The notes: a model not told the origin generated them from the sequence alone. A DNA stretch of 64,000 nucleotides from Curvibacter sp. PAE-UM (GCF_001432305.1 NZ_KQ483358.1:2138102-2202101), one strand, 5' to 3'. Positions 40,017 to 50,985 are shown, counted from the first letter of the stretch. A program made the numbers and translations.

Positions 40017-42143
40017 ATGGCTGGAATGTTTGGTTCTGACTCTGACGGCACCTCCAGTGCTGCCGCCACCAAGGCGTTCAAGCAAAACCTGAACAAGGTT
40101 TACAAGTGGTACACCGGTGGTTTCCTGGTGTTCGTGGTGGCCCTGGCCATCCTCGAGCAGATGGGCCTGCCGCGTAGCTGGATCGGCTTCATCTTCCTGC
40201 TCGCCACCATCGGCCTGTATGCCGGTATCGGCATCATGAGCCGTACCACCGACGCCGCGGAATACTACGTGGCCGGTCGTCGTGTGCCTGCCGTCTACAA
40301 CGGCATGGCCACCGGCGCTGACTGGATGTCGGCCGCCTCCTTCATCGGCATGGCGGGTACCCTGTACCTGACCGGTTATGCGGGCCTGGCCTTCATCATG
40401 GGCTGGACCGGCGGCTACTGCCTGGTGGCCCTGTTCCTGGCGCCCTATATGCGCAAGTTCGGCCAGTTCACCATCCCTGACTTCCTGGGCGAGCGTTATG
40501 GCGGCAACGTGCCGCGCTTCCTGGGCATCCTGGCGGCCATCCTCTGCTCCTTCACCTACGTGGTGGCGCAGATCTACGGCGTGGGCCTGATCACCGCCCG
40601 CCTGACCGGCGTGGCTTTCGAGATCGGGATTTTCCTGGGCCTCGGCGGTATCCTGGTGTGTTCCTTCCTCGGCGGCATGCGCGCCGTGACCTGGACCCAG
40701 GTGGCGCAGTACATCATCCTGATCGTGGCCTACATGATCCCGGTGGTGTGGCTGTCCGTGAAGCAGACCAATGTGCCGATCCCGCAGGCCATCTACGGCT
40801 ACCAGCTGGAGAAGGTCACCGCCAAGGAAAAGCTGCTGACCAACGATCCGAAGGAAATCGAAGTCCGCGAGATCTTCAAGCAGCGCTCCGCCGCCCTGGC
40901 CGAGAAGCTCAAGGATCCCGCCGCTGCGCTGGCTGCCGACAAGGCCGTTGCCGCGCAGAAAGTGACGGATCTGAAGGCCGCCAATGCACCGGGGGCCGAC
41001 ATCACGGCCGCCGAGAAGGCCCTGGCTGCCCTGCCCAAGGACGCTGCTGCTGCCAAGGCAGCCTGGACCGCTGCCAAGGCTGGTGCCGACGTCAAGTCGC
41101 GCCCGCTCAACGGCATGCCCCCCCACGCGGCCCAGTTCTCGGGTGACCCCAAGGGTGATGCCGCAGCCCAGAAGGCCTACGACGTTTCGCGTCGTAACTT
41201 CCTGGCGCTGATCTTCTGCCTGATGGTGGGTACTGCCGCGTTGCCGCACATCCTGATGCGCTACTACACCGTGCCCAGCGTGCGCGAAGCCCGTGAGTCG
41301 GTGACCTGGTCGCTGTTCTTCATCTTCCTGCTGTACTTCACGGCGCCGGCCCTGGCCGTGCTGGTGAAGTTCGAGGTGTTCAACGTGTTGATCGGCACAC
41401 CGTTCGACCAGCTGCCGCAATGGGTGCAGTCCTGGAACCGGGTCGACCCGACGCTGCTGTCCGTGGTGGACATCAACAAGGACAACATCCTGCAGCTCAA
41501 CGAGATGTCCATCGGTGGCGACATCGTGGTGCTGGCCACGCCGGAAATCGGCGGCCTGCCCTACGTGATCTCCGGCCTGGTGGCCGCTGGCGGCCTGGCT
41601 GCTGCGCTGTCGACTGCCGACGGCCTGCTGCTGACCATTGCCAACGCGCTGTCGCACGACCTGTACTACAAGATGATCGACCCGAACGCTTCCACCGCCC
41701 GCCGCGTGACCATTTCCAAGGTCCTGCTGCTGGTCGTGGCCCTGTGTGCGGCCTACGTGGCGGCGCAGAAGCCGGCCGACATTCTGTTCCTGGTCTCCGC
41801 GGCGTTCTCGTTCGCGGCGGCTGCGTTCTTCCCGGTGCTGGTCCTCGGCATCTTCTGGAAGCGCGCCAGCAACATCGGCGCTTCGCTGGGCATGATCGCC
41901 GGCCTGGGCACGACCGTGTACTACATGGTCATGACCCAGCCCTGGCTGCGTGGCATGTTCGGCATCACCTCGCCCATCCAGTTGTGGTGGGACATCCAGC
42001 CGATCTCTGCCGGTCTGTTCGGCGTGCCGGTCGGTTTTGCCGTGATCATCCTGGTCAGCCTGGTGACGCCGGCCCCGAGCCAGAAGGTTCAGGAACTGGT
42101 CGACCACGTCCGTTACCCGAACCTGGGTGGCAGCAAGGCCTGA
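40017..42143 (+). CDS. Large subunit of a sodium:solute symporter (VC_2705/ActP-like)
   Basis: 708 residues, SSS family. Core helices carry GRRVPAVYNGMATGADWMSA, WTGGYCLVALFLAPYMRKFG and GLPYVISGLVAAGGLAAALSTADGLLL. Residues about 260-390 are a hydrophilic Ala/Lys-rich insert (KVTAKEKLL, AAEKALAALPKDAAAAK) within the helix array, making it longer than acetate permease ActP (about 550). The pair probably takes up acetate or another small carboxylate. A terminator follows. Confidence 0.9.
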   Translation: MAGMFGSDSDGTSSAAATKAFKQNLNKVYKWYTGGFLVFVVALAILEQMGLPRSWIGFIFLLATIGLYAGIGIMSRTTDAAEYYVAGRRVPAVYNGMATGADWMSAASFIGMAGTLYLTGYAGLAFIMGWTGGYCLVALFLAPYMRKFGQFTIPDFLGERYGGNVPRFLGILAAILCSFTYVVAQIYGVGLITARLTGVAFEIGIFLGLGGILVCSFLGGMRAVTWTQVAQYIILIVAYMIPVVWLSVKQTNVPIPQAIYGYQLEKVTAKEKLLTNDPKEIEVREIFKQRSAALAEKLKDPAAALAADKAVAAQKVTDLKAANAPGADITAAEKALAALPKDAAAAKAAWTAAKAGADVKSRPLNGMPPHAAQFSGDPKGDAAAQKAYDVSRRNFLALIFCLMVGTAALPHILMRYYTVPSVREARESVTWSLFFIFLLYFTAPALAVLVKFEVFNVLIGTPFDQLPQWVQSWNRVDPTLLSVVDINKDNILQLNEMSIGGDIVVLATPEIGGLPYVISGLVAAGGLAAALSTADGLLLTIANALSHDLYYKMIDPNASTARRVTISKVLLLVVALCAAYVAAQKPADILFLVSAAFSFAAAAFFPVLVLGIFWKRASNIGASLGMIAGLGTTVYYMVMTQPWLRGMFGITSPIQLWWDIQPISAGLFGVPVGFAVIILVSLVTPAPSQKVQELVDHVRYPNLGGSKA

Positions 42144-42170
42144 TGACGATCTGACGCAAGTCAGGACATG

Positions 42171-42202
42171 AAGCCCGGCAACGCAAGTTGCCGGGCTTTT
42201 TT
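42171..42202 (+). terminator. Rho-independent terminator after the symporter genes
   Basis: Perfect 12-bp stem AAGCCCGGCAAC/GTTGCCGGGCTT with a GCAA loop and a T run. Confidence 0.95.
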
Positions 42203-42245
42203 CATGGCATTTGCGCTAAGCTAACCAAGGAGGAGGCAGCCGCCC

Positions 42246-44177
42246 ATGGCAGTACCCAATACGACGAATCAGGCGAGTTCCGGCTCTGTGACTTCAGTGG
42301 CCGCCCAGGTACCTTCGGGCAGCCTGCTCGCGAACCTGCGCCAGGAGCTGGCGCGCTACACGCCGTTCTCGCAGATGGCAGCGCCGGAACTTGATTTTTT
42401 CCTCGCCCATGCCGAACAGCTTTACTTCGCACCAGGCGAGACGCTGATCGAGCCCGCCAGCGGCGAGGTCACCCAGCTCTTTTTCATACGCCAGGGCGCG
42501 GTCAGCGGCAAGCGTGGCTTGGCCGATCTCTCGGGCGGCGCCTTCCAGTTCGAAACCGGTGACCTGTTTCCCATCAGCGCGGCGATCGCCAGGCGCGCCG
42601 TGACGGCGACCTACGAGGCCACGGCCGATACCTTCGTCCTGGCACTGCCCGTGGGCGACATGCAGGCGCTGGCGCTCAAGAGCGTGCCTTTCGCTGATTT
42701 TCTGAACCGGCGCGTGCTCAAGTTTCTTGAGCTTTCGCGCCAGGCCCTGCAGGTGGCCTATTCCTCGCGCACCCTGGCCGAGCAGTCGCTGGAGACGCGT
42801 CTGGGCGATCTGACGCCGCGTACGCCCGTCACCTGCCGGCCCCACACGCCGCTGCGCGAGGCGCTGACCGAGATGCACCAGCGCCGCATCGGTTCCATGC
42901 TGGTGACCAGCGAGCGCGGCGAGCCGCTGGGCATCCTCTCGCGCGACGACATCCTCGGGCGGATCACGCTGCAACAGGTGCCGCTGGAGACGCCGATCGG
43001 GGAGGTCATGGTGCAGCCGGTGCACCATCTGACGCACGAGCACACGGCCGAAGACGCGGCCCTGCTGATGAGCCGCCACACCATCCGCCACGTGCCCATC
43101 ACACGCGATGGGGTGGTGGTGGGCATCGTCTCGGAGCGGGATCTTTTTGCCATGCAGCGCCTGAGCCTCAAGCACGTCAGCACCTCGATCCGCGGTGCCG
43201 CCGACGTGGACACGCTCAAGCTGGTGGCGCAGGACATCCGCCGTTTTGCGCGCAGCCTGCTGAGCCAGGGCGTGCAGGCGCGCCAGCTCACCGCTCTCAT
43301 CAGCCACCTCAACGATGTTCTGACCGAACGCCTGCTGGAGCTCAAGGCGGCGCAGCACGGCATCGAACTGGGCCGCCTGTGCTGGCTGGCGCTGGGTTCG
43401 GAAGGGCGCAGCGAGCAGACCATCGCCACCGACCAGGACAATGCCCTGATCCTGCCGGACGACATCACGCCCGCACAGCGCCAGCAGGTGCTGGTTTTCG
43501 CGCGCGACGTCAACCAGGCGCTGGACGCCTGTGGTTACCCGCTGTGCAAGGGCGGCATCATGGCCGGCAACCCGGACTGCTGCCTGACGCTGCGCGAGTG
43601 GCGCGAACGTTTTTCGCACTGGGTCGAACACGGCGCCCCGCAGGACCTGCTCAACGCCAGCATCTATTTCGACTTCCGCCCCTTGGCGGGAGACGCCTCG
43701 CTGGCCCAGGCCCTGCGATCGGAGGTCAACCGGTCGGCACAGCGGGTGCCGCGCTTCCTCAAGCAGATGGCGCTCAACGCGCTCACGCGCACGCCGCCCC
43801 TGAGCTGGGTGGGCGGCATCGCGGCCGACGATCAGGGCCTGATCGACCTCAAGCTGCAGGGCACGGCCCTCTTCGTCGATGCGGCACGCCTTTATGGCCT
43901 GGCGCAGGGGCTGGCGGCCACCGCCACGCGCGAGCGTCTGGAAGCCGTGGGGCCGGTGCTGGGCGTCGAGGCCGCCGAGTACGAGGCCTGGGTGCGTGGC
44001 TTCGAGTTCCTGCAGATGCTGCGCCTGCAGATCCAGCTGGAGGGAACGGCCACCGGCGACCAGCCCAACCACATCCGGGTCGACAGCCTCAACGACATTG
44101 ACCGCCGCATCCTCAAGGAAGCCTTCCGTGTGGCGCGCACCCTGCAGCAGCGCATCCAGCTGGACTACGAACGATGA
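42246..44177 (+). CDS. cNMP-binding/CBS/DUF294 putative nucleotidyltransferase
   Basis: 643 residues. A cyclic-nucleotide-binding fold (about 35-160), two CBS motifs (170-310; REALTEMHQRRIGSMLV and AALLMSRHTIRHVPI), then a DUF294 nucleotidyltransferase-like domain with GSEGRSEQTIATDQDN (the GSxxR and DxD-type site), and the DUF294 C-terminal domain. In related bacteria this kind of gene lies beside acetate/sodium symporter genes and a DnaQ-like exonuclease. GGAGGAGG upstream of ATG. Likely regulates the symporter; this is inference. Confidence 0.88.
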   Translation: MAVPNTTNQASSGSVTSVAAQVPSGSLLANLRQELARYTPFSQMAAPELDFFLAHAEQLYFAPGETLIEPASGEVTQLFFIRQGAVSGKRGLADLSGGAFQFETGDLFPISAAIARRAVTATYEATADTFVLALPVGDMQALALKSVPFADFLNRRVLKFLELSRQALQVAYSSRTLAEQSLETRLGDLTPRTPVTCRPHTPLREALTEMHQRRIGSMLVTSERGEPLGILSRDDILGRITLQQVPLETPIGEVMVQPVHHLTHEHTAEDAALLMSRHTIRHVPITRDGVVVGIVSERDLFAMQRLSLKHVSTSIRGAADVDTLKLVAQDIRRFARSLLSQGVQARQLTALISHLNDVLTERLLELKAAQHGIELGRLCWLALGSEGRSEQTIATDQDNALILPDDITPAQRQQVLVFARDVNQALDACGYPLCKGGIMAGNPDCCLTLREWRERFSHWVEHGAPQDLLNASIYFDFRPLAGDASLAQALRSEVNRSAQRVPRFLKQMALNALTRTPPLSWVGGIAADDQGLIDLKLQGTALFVDAARLYGLAQGLAATATRERLEAVGPVLGVEAAEYEAWVRGFEFLQMLRLQIQLEGTATGDQPNHIRVDSLNDIDRRILKEAFRVARTLQQRIQLDYER

Positions 44178-44824
44178 GCCTGCTGGACTGGCTGCCCGGA
44201 GCACGGGCCCGTACCCCGGTGAACGAGGCGCGCTGGGTCATGCTGGACGTGGAAACCAGCGGGCTGGATCCGCACCATGATCGCCTGTTGGCCATCGCCG
44301 CCATTGCCCTGCGCGTGGACTGGAAGCGCCGCCGCCTGAGTGTGGACCTGGGTGACAGCTTCGAGGTCGTGCTGCGCCAGGAGCAGGTGACGGAGGCCAA
44401 GGACAATATCCTGCTGCATGGCATCGGTGTGCAGCGCCAGCGCGAGGGCATGGCGCCCGACGCCGCCCTGGAGGCCTTTGCCGGTTTTGTCTGGCAGTCG
44501 CCTCTGCTGGCCTTCCACGCGGCCTTCGACCAGGCCATGATCACCCGTCACATGCGCCACTACCTCGGGCGCACGCTGCCCAACCCCTGGGTGGACATCG
44601 AGCACCTGTGCGCCGTCACGCACGAAAAGGTGCGGGCCCGCTCCCTGGACGAGTGGATGCGGCACTTCGGCATCGAATGCGCGGTGCGTCACCAGGCCGC
44701 GGCCGACACCCTGGCCGAATGCGAGCTGTTGCTGCGCGTCTGGCCGCGCGTGGCGGCCCAGTGCGCCGACTGGCGCGGGGTGCAGCGCCTGGCCCGCCAG
44801 CAGAGCTGGATCGCCCGCGCCTGA
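44174..44824 (+). CDS. DnaQ-like 3'-5' exonuclease
   Basis: 216 residues, DEDDh family. Exo[10 protein letters not shown], Exo[10 protein letters not shown], Exo[14 protein letters not shown] give all five acidic/His residues. It is a stand-alone exonuclease related to the Pol III epsilon subunit; its partner is unknown. The start overlaps the DUF294 gene by 4 bases. Confidence 0.9.
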   Translation: MSLLDWLPGARARTPVNEARWVMLDVETSGLDPHHDRLLAIAAIALRVDWKRRRLSVDLGDSFEVVLRQEQVTEAKDNILLHGIGVQRQREGMAPDAALEAFAGFVWQSPLLAFHAAFDQAMITRHMRHYLGRTLPNPWVDIEHLCAVTHEKVRARSLDEWMRHFGIECAVRHQAAADTLAECELLLRVWPRVAAQCADWRGVQRLARQQSWIARA

Positions 44825-44865
44825 GCGGCTCCCATGGCCGGCTGGCCACGGCTGCGCAGATGGGC

Positions 44866-44871
44866 TATAAT
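44866..44871 (+). promoter_or_regulatory. -10 element of the rpsF operon
   Basis: Perfect TATAAT 66 bases before rpsF. The -35 region (around 44843) is poor. Confidence 0.6.
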
Positions 44872-44937
44872 GCTTGGTTCCCACCTTGCCGTACCCCAGT
44901 AGACGCCGGGGATGGCTTCAATCCACAAGGAGTATCA

Positions 44938-45303
44938 ATGCGTCATTACGAAATCATCCTCATGATCCATCCGGATCAGAGCGAGCAGGTTCCCGCCATG
45001 CTCGAGCGTTACAAGGGCATGATCACCACCGGCGGTGGCAAGATCCACCGCGTTGAAGACTGGGGCCGTCGCCAGATGGTCTACATGATCAACAAGCTGG
45101 CCAAGGCCCACTACCTGTGCCTGAACATCGAGGCCGACCAGGCTGTGATGGCTGAACTGGAGCATGCCTTCAAGTTCAACGATGCCGTGCTGCGTCACCT
45201 GACGGTTCTGAAGAAGAAGGCCGACACCGGCCCGTCTTCCATGATGAAGACCGTCGAGCGTGAAGACGCCCGCAAGGCACAGCAGGCTGAATTCCAGGCC
45301 TGA
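44938..45303 (+). CDS. rpsF: 30S ribosomal protein S6
   Basis: 121 residues starting [18 protein letters not shown], with [17 protein letters not shown] and [15 protein letters not shown], all typical. AAGGAG 7 bases upstream of ATG 44938 fixes the start. First gene of rpsF-priB-rpsR-rplI. Confidence 0.97.
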   Translation: MRHYEIILMIHPDQSEQVPAMLERYKGMITTGGGKIHRVEDWGRRQMVYMINKLAKAHYLCLNIEADQAVMAELEHAFKFNDAVLRHLTVLKKKADTGPSSMMKTVEREDARKAQQAEFQA

Positions 45304-45316
45304 TCGTCAGCGAGGA

Positions 45317-45616
45317 GTGAACCCCGGCACCAACCAGCTGGACCTGAATGCTTCGATCGCAGAGCTGAGTGCCATGCGATATACCCCGGCCGGCGTGCCG
45401 GCCCTGGATCTGAGACTCGAACACGAGTCGCTGCGCCAGGAAGCAGGACAGGAACGGCAGGTGAAAGCCAGCGCCAAGGCGGTTGCCTTTGGCGCGCTGG
45501 CCGAGCGGCTTGCGAAGCAGGCGGTCGGCAGCAGCTGGAGGTTCCAAGGCTTTGTCGCCACTCCCCGCAACGGCAAGAACCTGGTGTTTCACATCCAAGA
45601 TTTCAGTCAAGATTAA
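45317..45616 (+). CDS. priB: Primosomal replication protein N (PriB)
   Basis: 99 residues, single OB fold. LRYTPAGVPALDLRLEHES (with Met-Arg before it) and the end NGKNLVFHIQDFSQD are characteristic. Start GTG 45317 follows GAGGA directly, which is close spacing. PriB takes part in replication restart with PriA. Position between rpsF and rpsR is standard. Confidence 0.92.
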   Translation: MNPGTNQLDLNASIAELSAMRYTPAGVPALDLRLEHESLRQEAGQERQVKASAKAVAFGALAERLAKQAVGSSWRFQGFVATPRNGKNLVFHIQDFSQD

Positions 45617-45628
45617 ACAGGAGGCCCC

Positions 45629-45910
45629 ATGGCCACGTTCAAGAAATTCAACAAAGACAAGCGCCCCAAGCGCAACACCCAGTCGCTGCTGTTCAAGCGC
45701 AAGCGCTTCTGCCGCTTCACCGTCGCTGGCGTCGAGGAAATCGACTACAAGGACATCGACACGCTGCGTGATTTCGTCGCCGAAAACGGCAAGATCATCC
45801 CGGCCCGTCTGACCGGCACCCGCGCCATCTACCAGCGCCAGCTCAACACCGCCATCAAGCGCGCTCGCTTCCTGGCGATGCTGCCGTACAGCGACCAGCA
45901 CCGCATCTAA
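45629..45910 (+). CDS. rpsR: 30S ribosomal protein S18
   Basis: 93 residues with [37 protein letters not shown] and [17 protein letters not shown]. It binds S6 in the 30S platform. AGGAGG just upstream. Confidence 0.97.
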   Translation: MATFKKFNKDKRPKRNTQSLLFKRKRFCRFTVAGVEEIDYKDIDTLRDFVAENGKIIPARLTGTRAIYQRQLNTAIKRARFLAMLPYSDQHRI

Positions 45911-45923
45911 GGAAGACCAGACC

Positions 45924-46376
45924 ATGCAAATCATTCTGCTCGACAAGGTCGTGAACCTGGGTAACCTCGGCGAAATCGTCAAGGTGAAAGACGGCTACGC
46001 CCGCAACTTCCTGATCCCCTCCGGCCGCGCCCGTCGCGCTACCGAAGCGGCCAAGAAGGACTTCGAAGTCCGCCGCGCCGAACTGGAAAAGGCTGCTGCC
46101 GCCAAGCTGGCCGAATCCCAGGCCCTGGGCGAGAAGCTGGCCGGCACCACCCTCAAGCTGACCCAGAAGGCCGGCGTGGACGGTCGCCTGTTCGGCTCCG
46201 TCACCAATTTCGACATCGCCGAAGAGCTGGTCAAGGCCGGCTACCAGGTGAGCAAGGCAGCCGTGCGCATGCCCAACGGCCCGATCAAGATGGTCGGCGA
46301 CAGCACGGTCAGCGTGGCCCTGCACACCGATGTGGTCGTCGAGATCACCATCTCCGTGTACGGCGAAACCGCCTGA
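45924..46376 (+). CDS. rplI: 50S ribosomal protein L9
   Basis: 150 residues starting [18 protein letters not shown], with [16 protein letters not shown] and a C-terminal domain of normal length ([16 protein letters not shown]). Ends the ribosomal operon; terminator follows. Confidence 0.97.
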   Translation: MQIILLDKVVNLGNLGEIVKVKDGYARNFLIPSGRARRATEAAKKDFEVRRAELEKAAAAKLAESQALGEKLAGTTLKLTQKAGVDGRLFGSVTNFDIAEELVKAGYQVSKAAVRMPNGPIKMVGDSTVSVALHTDVVVEITISVYGETA

Positions 46377-46392
46377 TCCGGCTGATCTCCTG

Positions 46393-46427
46393 AAAAGCCG
46401 CCGGGCCCTGGCCCAGGCGGCTTTTTT
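46393..46427 (+). terminator. Rho-independent terminator after rplI
   Basis: Stem AAAAGCCGCC/GGCGGCTTTT with a GC-rich loop and T run, 16 bases after the stop. Confidence 0.92.
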
Positions 46428-46450
46428 ATTGCCGACGGAGTTGTCCTTGC

Positions 46451-46492
46451 AAGTCCACAGCCTGCCCACAGTTATTCAGTGGGTTGTCCACA
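46451..46492 (+). promoter_or_regulatory. Cluster of DnaA-box-like motifs upstream of dnaB
   Basis: TTGTCCACA (46484-46492) differs from TTATCCACA at one base; AAGTCCACA (46451) and CTGCCCACA (46462) share its CCACA core. They sit 64-105 bases before the dnaB start. Possible autoregulatory DnaA sites; not proven. Confidence 0.35.
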
Positions 46493-46555
46493 GCATTTCA
46501 CTCGACGCTGGGCGCGCCGCGTCGTAGGATAGAAAACCACAAGGAACACCACTGA

Positions 46556-47968
<1,413 letters not shown>

Positions 47969-47985
47969 GCCGCCTCGACAATGAG

Positions 47986-48010
47986 AAAAGGGGCCTGAGG
48001 GCCCCTTTTT
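47986..48010. terminator. Bidirectional terminator between dnaB and the phoH-like gene
   Basis: AAAAGGGGCC/GGCCCCTTTT stem with T runs readable in both directions, between convergent stops. Confidence 0.88.
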
Positions 48011-48033
48011 AATGGGTCATTGACCCGCAAGCT

Positions 48034-49719
48034 TCAGAGAACCTCGCTCGCGAAATCAGCCAGCCGCGAGCGTTCGCCGCGCGCCAGCGTGATGTGCCCG
48101 CCGTGCGGCCAGCCCTTGAACTTGTCGACCGCGAAGGTCAGGCCCGAGGAGCCTTCGGTCAGGTAGGGCGTGTCGATCTGTGCCAGGTTGCCCATGCAGA
48201 TGATCTTGGTGCCGGGGCCGGCGCGCGTGATCAGGGTCTTCATCTGCTTGGGCGTCAGGTTCTGCGCCTCGTCGATGATGACGTACTTGTTCAGGAAGGT
48301 GCGCCCTCGCATGAAGTTCATGCTCTTGATCTTGATTCGGCTGCGGATCAGCTCGCTGGTGGCGGCACGCCCCCATTCGCCGGCGCCGGTGTCGGTCTTG
48401 GAGAGCACTTCCAGGTTGTCGTCCAGCGCGCCCATCCAGGGGCCCATCTTCTCCTCCTCGGTGCCGGGCAGGAAGCCGATGTCCTCGCCCACGCTCACGG
48501 TGGCCCGGGTCACGATGATCTCGGTGTAACGGCGCTCGTCCAGCACCTGGGTCAGGCCGGCGGCCAGGGCCATCAGCGTCTTGCCGGTGCCGGCCGTGCC
48601 GGTCAGGGTGACGAAGTCCACCTCGGGGTCCATCAGCAGGTTCATGGCGAAGTTCTGCTCGCGGTTGCGCGTGGCCACGCCCCAGACGGCGTGCTTGAGG
48701 TGGGTGTAGTCCTTGAGCGTCTTGAGCACGGCGCTTTTGCCGCGGATCTCGGTCACGCGGGCGTAGAAGCTCGGTTCACCCGGTGCTTCGAAGTAGACAA
48801 ACTGGTTGATCAGCAGGCTGGGCACGACGGGCCCGGTGATGCGGTAGAAGGTGTGCGGGCCCTGCTGCCAGCTTTCCACGCTCTGGCCTTCGGTGGTCCA
48901 GAAGTCGGGCGGCAGCGCCAGCGAGCCGGAGTAGAGCAGGTCGCCGTCTTCCAGGGTCTTGTCGTTCTGGTAGTCGTCGGTGGCCAGGCCCAGGGCGCGC
49001 GCCTTGACGCGCATATTGATGTCCTTGGAGACCAGCACCACCTCGCGCGGCGCGTACTGCACGCGCAGTGCCTCCACCACGCCCAGGATCTGGTTGTCGG
49101 CCTTGCCCTGGGGCAGGCTGGTGGGCAGGGTGTAGTTGAGAGGTTGCGTCTGGAAGAAGAGCTTGCCGCCGGCTTCGCGGTGGCCGGTGCTGTCAAGCTT
49201 GAGGCCGGTGGTCATGTCGGCACCCTGGGCGCCGGCCAGCGCGTCCAGCGAGCGGCTGGTCTGGCGGGCGTTGCGCGCCACCTCGGTCATGCCCTTCTTG
49301 TGGCCGTCGAGTTCCTCCAGCACGATCATGGGCAGGAAGATGTCGTGCTCCTCGAAGCGGAACAGGCACATGGGGTCGTGCATCAGCACATTGGTGTCGA
49401 GCACGAAGAGCTTGGCCGGACCGGTCGGGGTGGTCTTTTTCGAGCGCGGTCGGTCCTGTGGTTTCTCCTGGGCGCTGGGGGCGGGGCGGGGCGGCGTGCG
49501 CCGGGTCTCCACCTGGATGGCAGGGCCCAGGGCGTCGGCGCCCAAGCTCGCGCCATGTTCGAACAGGTCGCGCGCCTGAGCCTTGTTCAGGGATTCGGGG
49601 GCGCCGTCGAAGGAGGCCGAGGTCTTGCGGCCGCTACGTGGCTTGCCACGGGCCGGGGCTTCGAAGGCTTCAGGAGAGAGGAGGGCGGCGCGTTTGGTGG
49701 GGGCGGGAGGCAGGGGCAT
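48034..49719 (-). CDS. PIN-domain/PhoH-like ATPase
   Basis: 561 residues. A Pro-rich N-terminal region (about 110 residues), a PIN nuclease domain (KLFVLDTNVLMHDP, VLVSKDINMRVKARALGL) and a PhoH ATPase with Walker A GTAGTGKTLMALAAG and Walker B VIIDEAQNLTPKQMK. This is the long PhoH2/YlaK-like form, an RNA-processing toxin-type helicase/nuclease in studied relatives. ATG 49719 is preferred because the next start upstream lies before the bcp terminator. Confidence 0.9.
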   Translation of the reverse strand: MPLPPAPTKRAALLSPEAFEAPARGKPRSGRKTSASFDGAPESLNKAQARDLFEHGASLGADALGPAIQVETRRTPPRPAPSAQEKPQDRPRSKKTTPTGPAKLFVLDTNVLMHDPMCLFRFEEHDIFLPMIVLEELDGHKKGMTEVARNARQTSRSLDALAGAQGADMTTGLKLDSTGHREAGGKLFFQTQPLNYTLPTSLPQGKADNQILGVVEALRVQYAPREVVLVSKDINMRVKARALGLATDDYQNDKTLEDGDLLYSGSLALPPDFWTTEGQSVESWQQGPHTFYRITGPVVPSLLINQFVYFEAPGEPSFYARVTEIRGKSAVLKTLKDYTHLKHAVWGVATRNREQNFAMNLLMDPEVDFVTLTGTAGTGKTLMALAAGLTQVLDERRYTEIIVTRATVSVGEDIGFLPGTEEEKMGPWMGALDDNLEVLSKTDTGAGEWGRAATSELIRSRIKIKSMNFMRGRTFLNKYVIIDEAQNLTPKQMKTLITRAGPGTKIICMGNLAQIDTPYLTEGSSGLTFAVDKFKGWPHGGHITLARGERSRLADFASEVL

Positions 49720-49760
49720 GGGTGGTGGGGCTGGAGGAGAGTGGGGTGGTTGCCGTGCGG

Positions 49761-49797
49761 AAAACAAAAAAGCCGCCCGGTAAACCTGGGCGGCTTT
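49761..49797 (-). terminator. Rho-independent terminator of bcp
   Basis: Stem AAAGCCGCCC/GGGCGGCTTT; on the minus strand it runs into TTTTTTGTTTT. It separates bcp from the phoH-like gene. Confidence 0.88.
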
Positions 49798-49901
49798 GTT
49801 TGGCGTGAGCAGTTGCAAACCTCAACGGCATGAATTCATTATGCATGAGCCGTCTGAAAGTACATGCCCCTGTTGCTCAAAAGCATCAGGGCCGGTCAAG
49901 C

Positions 49902-50393
49902 TCAGGCGGTAGCAGCGGCGGCGGCTTTCTTCAGGGCCTTGACGGCCTTGAGGACCTCGTCCACATGGCCGGGGACCTTGAGGCCGCGCCATTCCTGCTT
50001 GAGGATGCCATCGGCGCCGATCAGGAAGGTGCTGCGCTCGATGCCCTTGACCTTCTTGCCGTACATGATCTTGTTCTTGACCACGCCGAACATGTGGCAC
50101 ATCTTTTCTTCGGTGTCGGCGATCAGCTCGAAGGGGAGTTCCAGCTTGGACTTGAACTCGTCGTGCGACTTCATGTTGTCGCGCGAGACGCCAAAAACCA
50201 TGGCGCCGGCCTTGACGAAATCCTTGTATTTGTCGCGGAACTGCATGGCTTCCGTGGTGCAGCCCGGGGTGTTGTCCTTGGGATAGAAATACAGGACCAG
50301 GGTCTGACCGAGATGGGAGGTGTTGGAAACCCGGATGCCACTGGTGGCGTTGGCTTCGAATTCCGGAATCGGTTTGTTGACAACAATCGCCAT
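49902..50393 (-). CDS. bcp: Thioredoxin-dependent peroxiredoxin (Bcp/PrxQ)
   Basis: 163 residues, AhpC/TSA fold. The peroxidatic Cys45 is in YPKDNTPGCTTEA. The resolving Cys usually five residues later is absent (Met50), so it works as a 1-Cys type or with a distant Cys. Catalytic Arg lies in ERSTFLIG. ATG 50393 chosen; a TTG nine bases earlier is less likely. Confidence 0.93.
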   Translation of the reverse strand: MAIVVNKPIPEFEANATSGIRVSNTSHLGQTLVLYFYPKDNTPGCTTEAMQFRDKYKDFVKAGAMVFGVSRDNMKSHDEFKSKLELPFELIADTEEKMCHMFGVVKNKIMYGKKVKGIERSTFLIGADGILKQEWRGLKVPGHVDEVLKAVKALKKAAAAATA

Positions 50394-50521
50394 AGGACTC
50401 AAATCTTGTGTGACAGCAGCTGTCGGAAAAGGGTCGGGATGCTTGCCGTGACAGCGGGGCTCGGGGTCCGACTCAACCCGGTGATTTTACCCTGAAATCC
50501 ATGCCCTGGCGCCACCCAGGG

Positions 50522-50896
50522 CTAGGGAGTTTCCAGTAACAGCGCGGCCACCACGTGCCGGCCTTCGCCGGCGAGGATGTTGTAGGTGCGGCAGGCGGCC
50601 GCCGTGTCCATGGTTTCCAGCCCGATGCCCAGGGCCACCAGGGTCTGCAACCATTCGGGGCGGGGGAAACGCAGGCGCGCGCCGCTGCCAAAGAGCACCA
50701 GTTCCGGGCGCATTTCGGCCAACGTGGCGAAGTGCACGGCCTGCAGGTCTTGGTAGCGGCGGCATTCCCAGACCTGGCGCTCGCCGCGCGAACCGAGCAC
50801 GAGGCTGGTGCTGAATTTTTCAGCATCCACGGCAATCCAGCCCGGACCGTAGCCGTTGATGGTCTGGACCGTGGGTTTATCAGGCTGGAGTTTCAT
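50522..50896 (-). CDS. Mth938/NDUFAF3-like protein (DUF498)
   Basis: 124 residues. GYGPGWIAVDAEKF at the start, ELVLFGSGARLRFP and a late GLETMDTAAACRTYNIL match the Mth938 fold, whose mitochondrial relative assists complex I assembly. Biochemical role in bacteria unknown. ATG 50896 fits the family start; divergent from the aminotransferase gene. Confidence 0.82.
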   Translation of the reverse strand: MKLQPDKPTVQTINGYGPGWIAVDAEKFSTSLVLGSRGERQVWECRRYQDLQAVHFATLAEMRPELVLFGSGARLRFPRPEWLQTLVALGIGLETMDTAAACRTYNILAGEGRHVVAALLLETP

Positions 50897-50985
50897 GAAA
50901 GGACTTGGTTCTGTGGTCAAATTATAGGTTTCGCTTCGTCTAAAGGCTGGCTGTTGCATGCCAGCCTGTGTATCCCGGAGGGACT

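Noticed and set aside
39996..42107. A 703-codon minus-strand frame opposite the symporter
   Set aside because: It is a His/Gln/Gly-rich shadow of the membrane protein, with no motif.
48094..49833. A long plus-strand frame opposite the phoH-like gene
   Set aside because: Low-complexity antisense translation of a gene with intact PIN and PhoH motifs.
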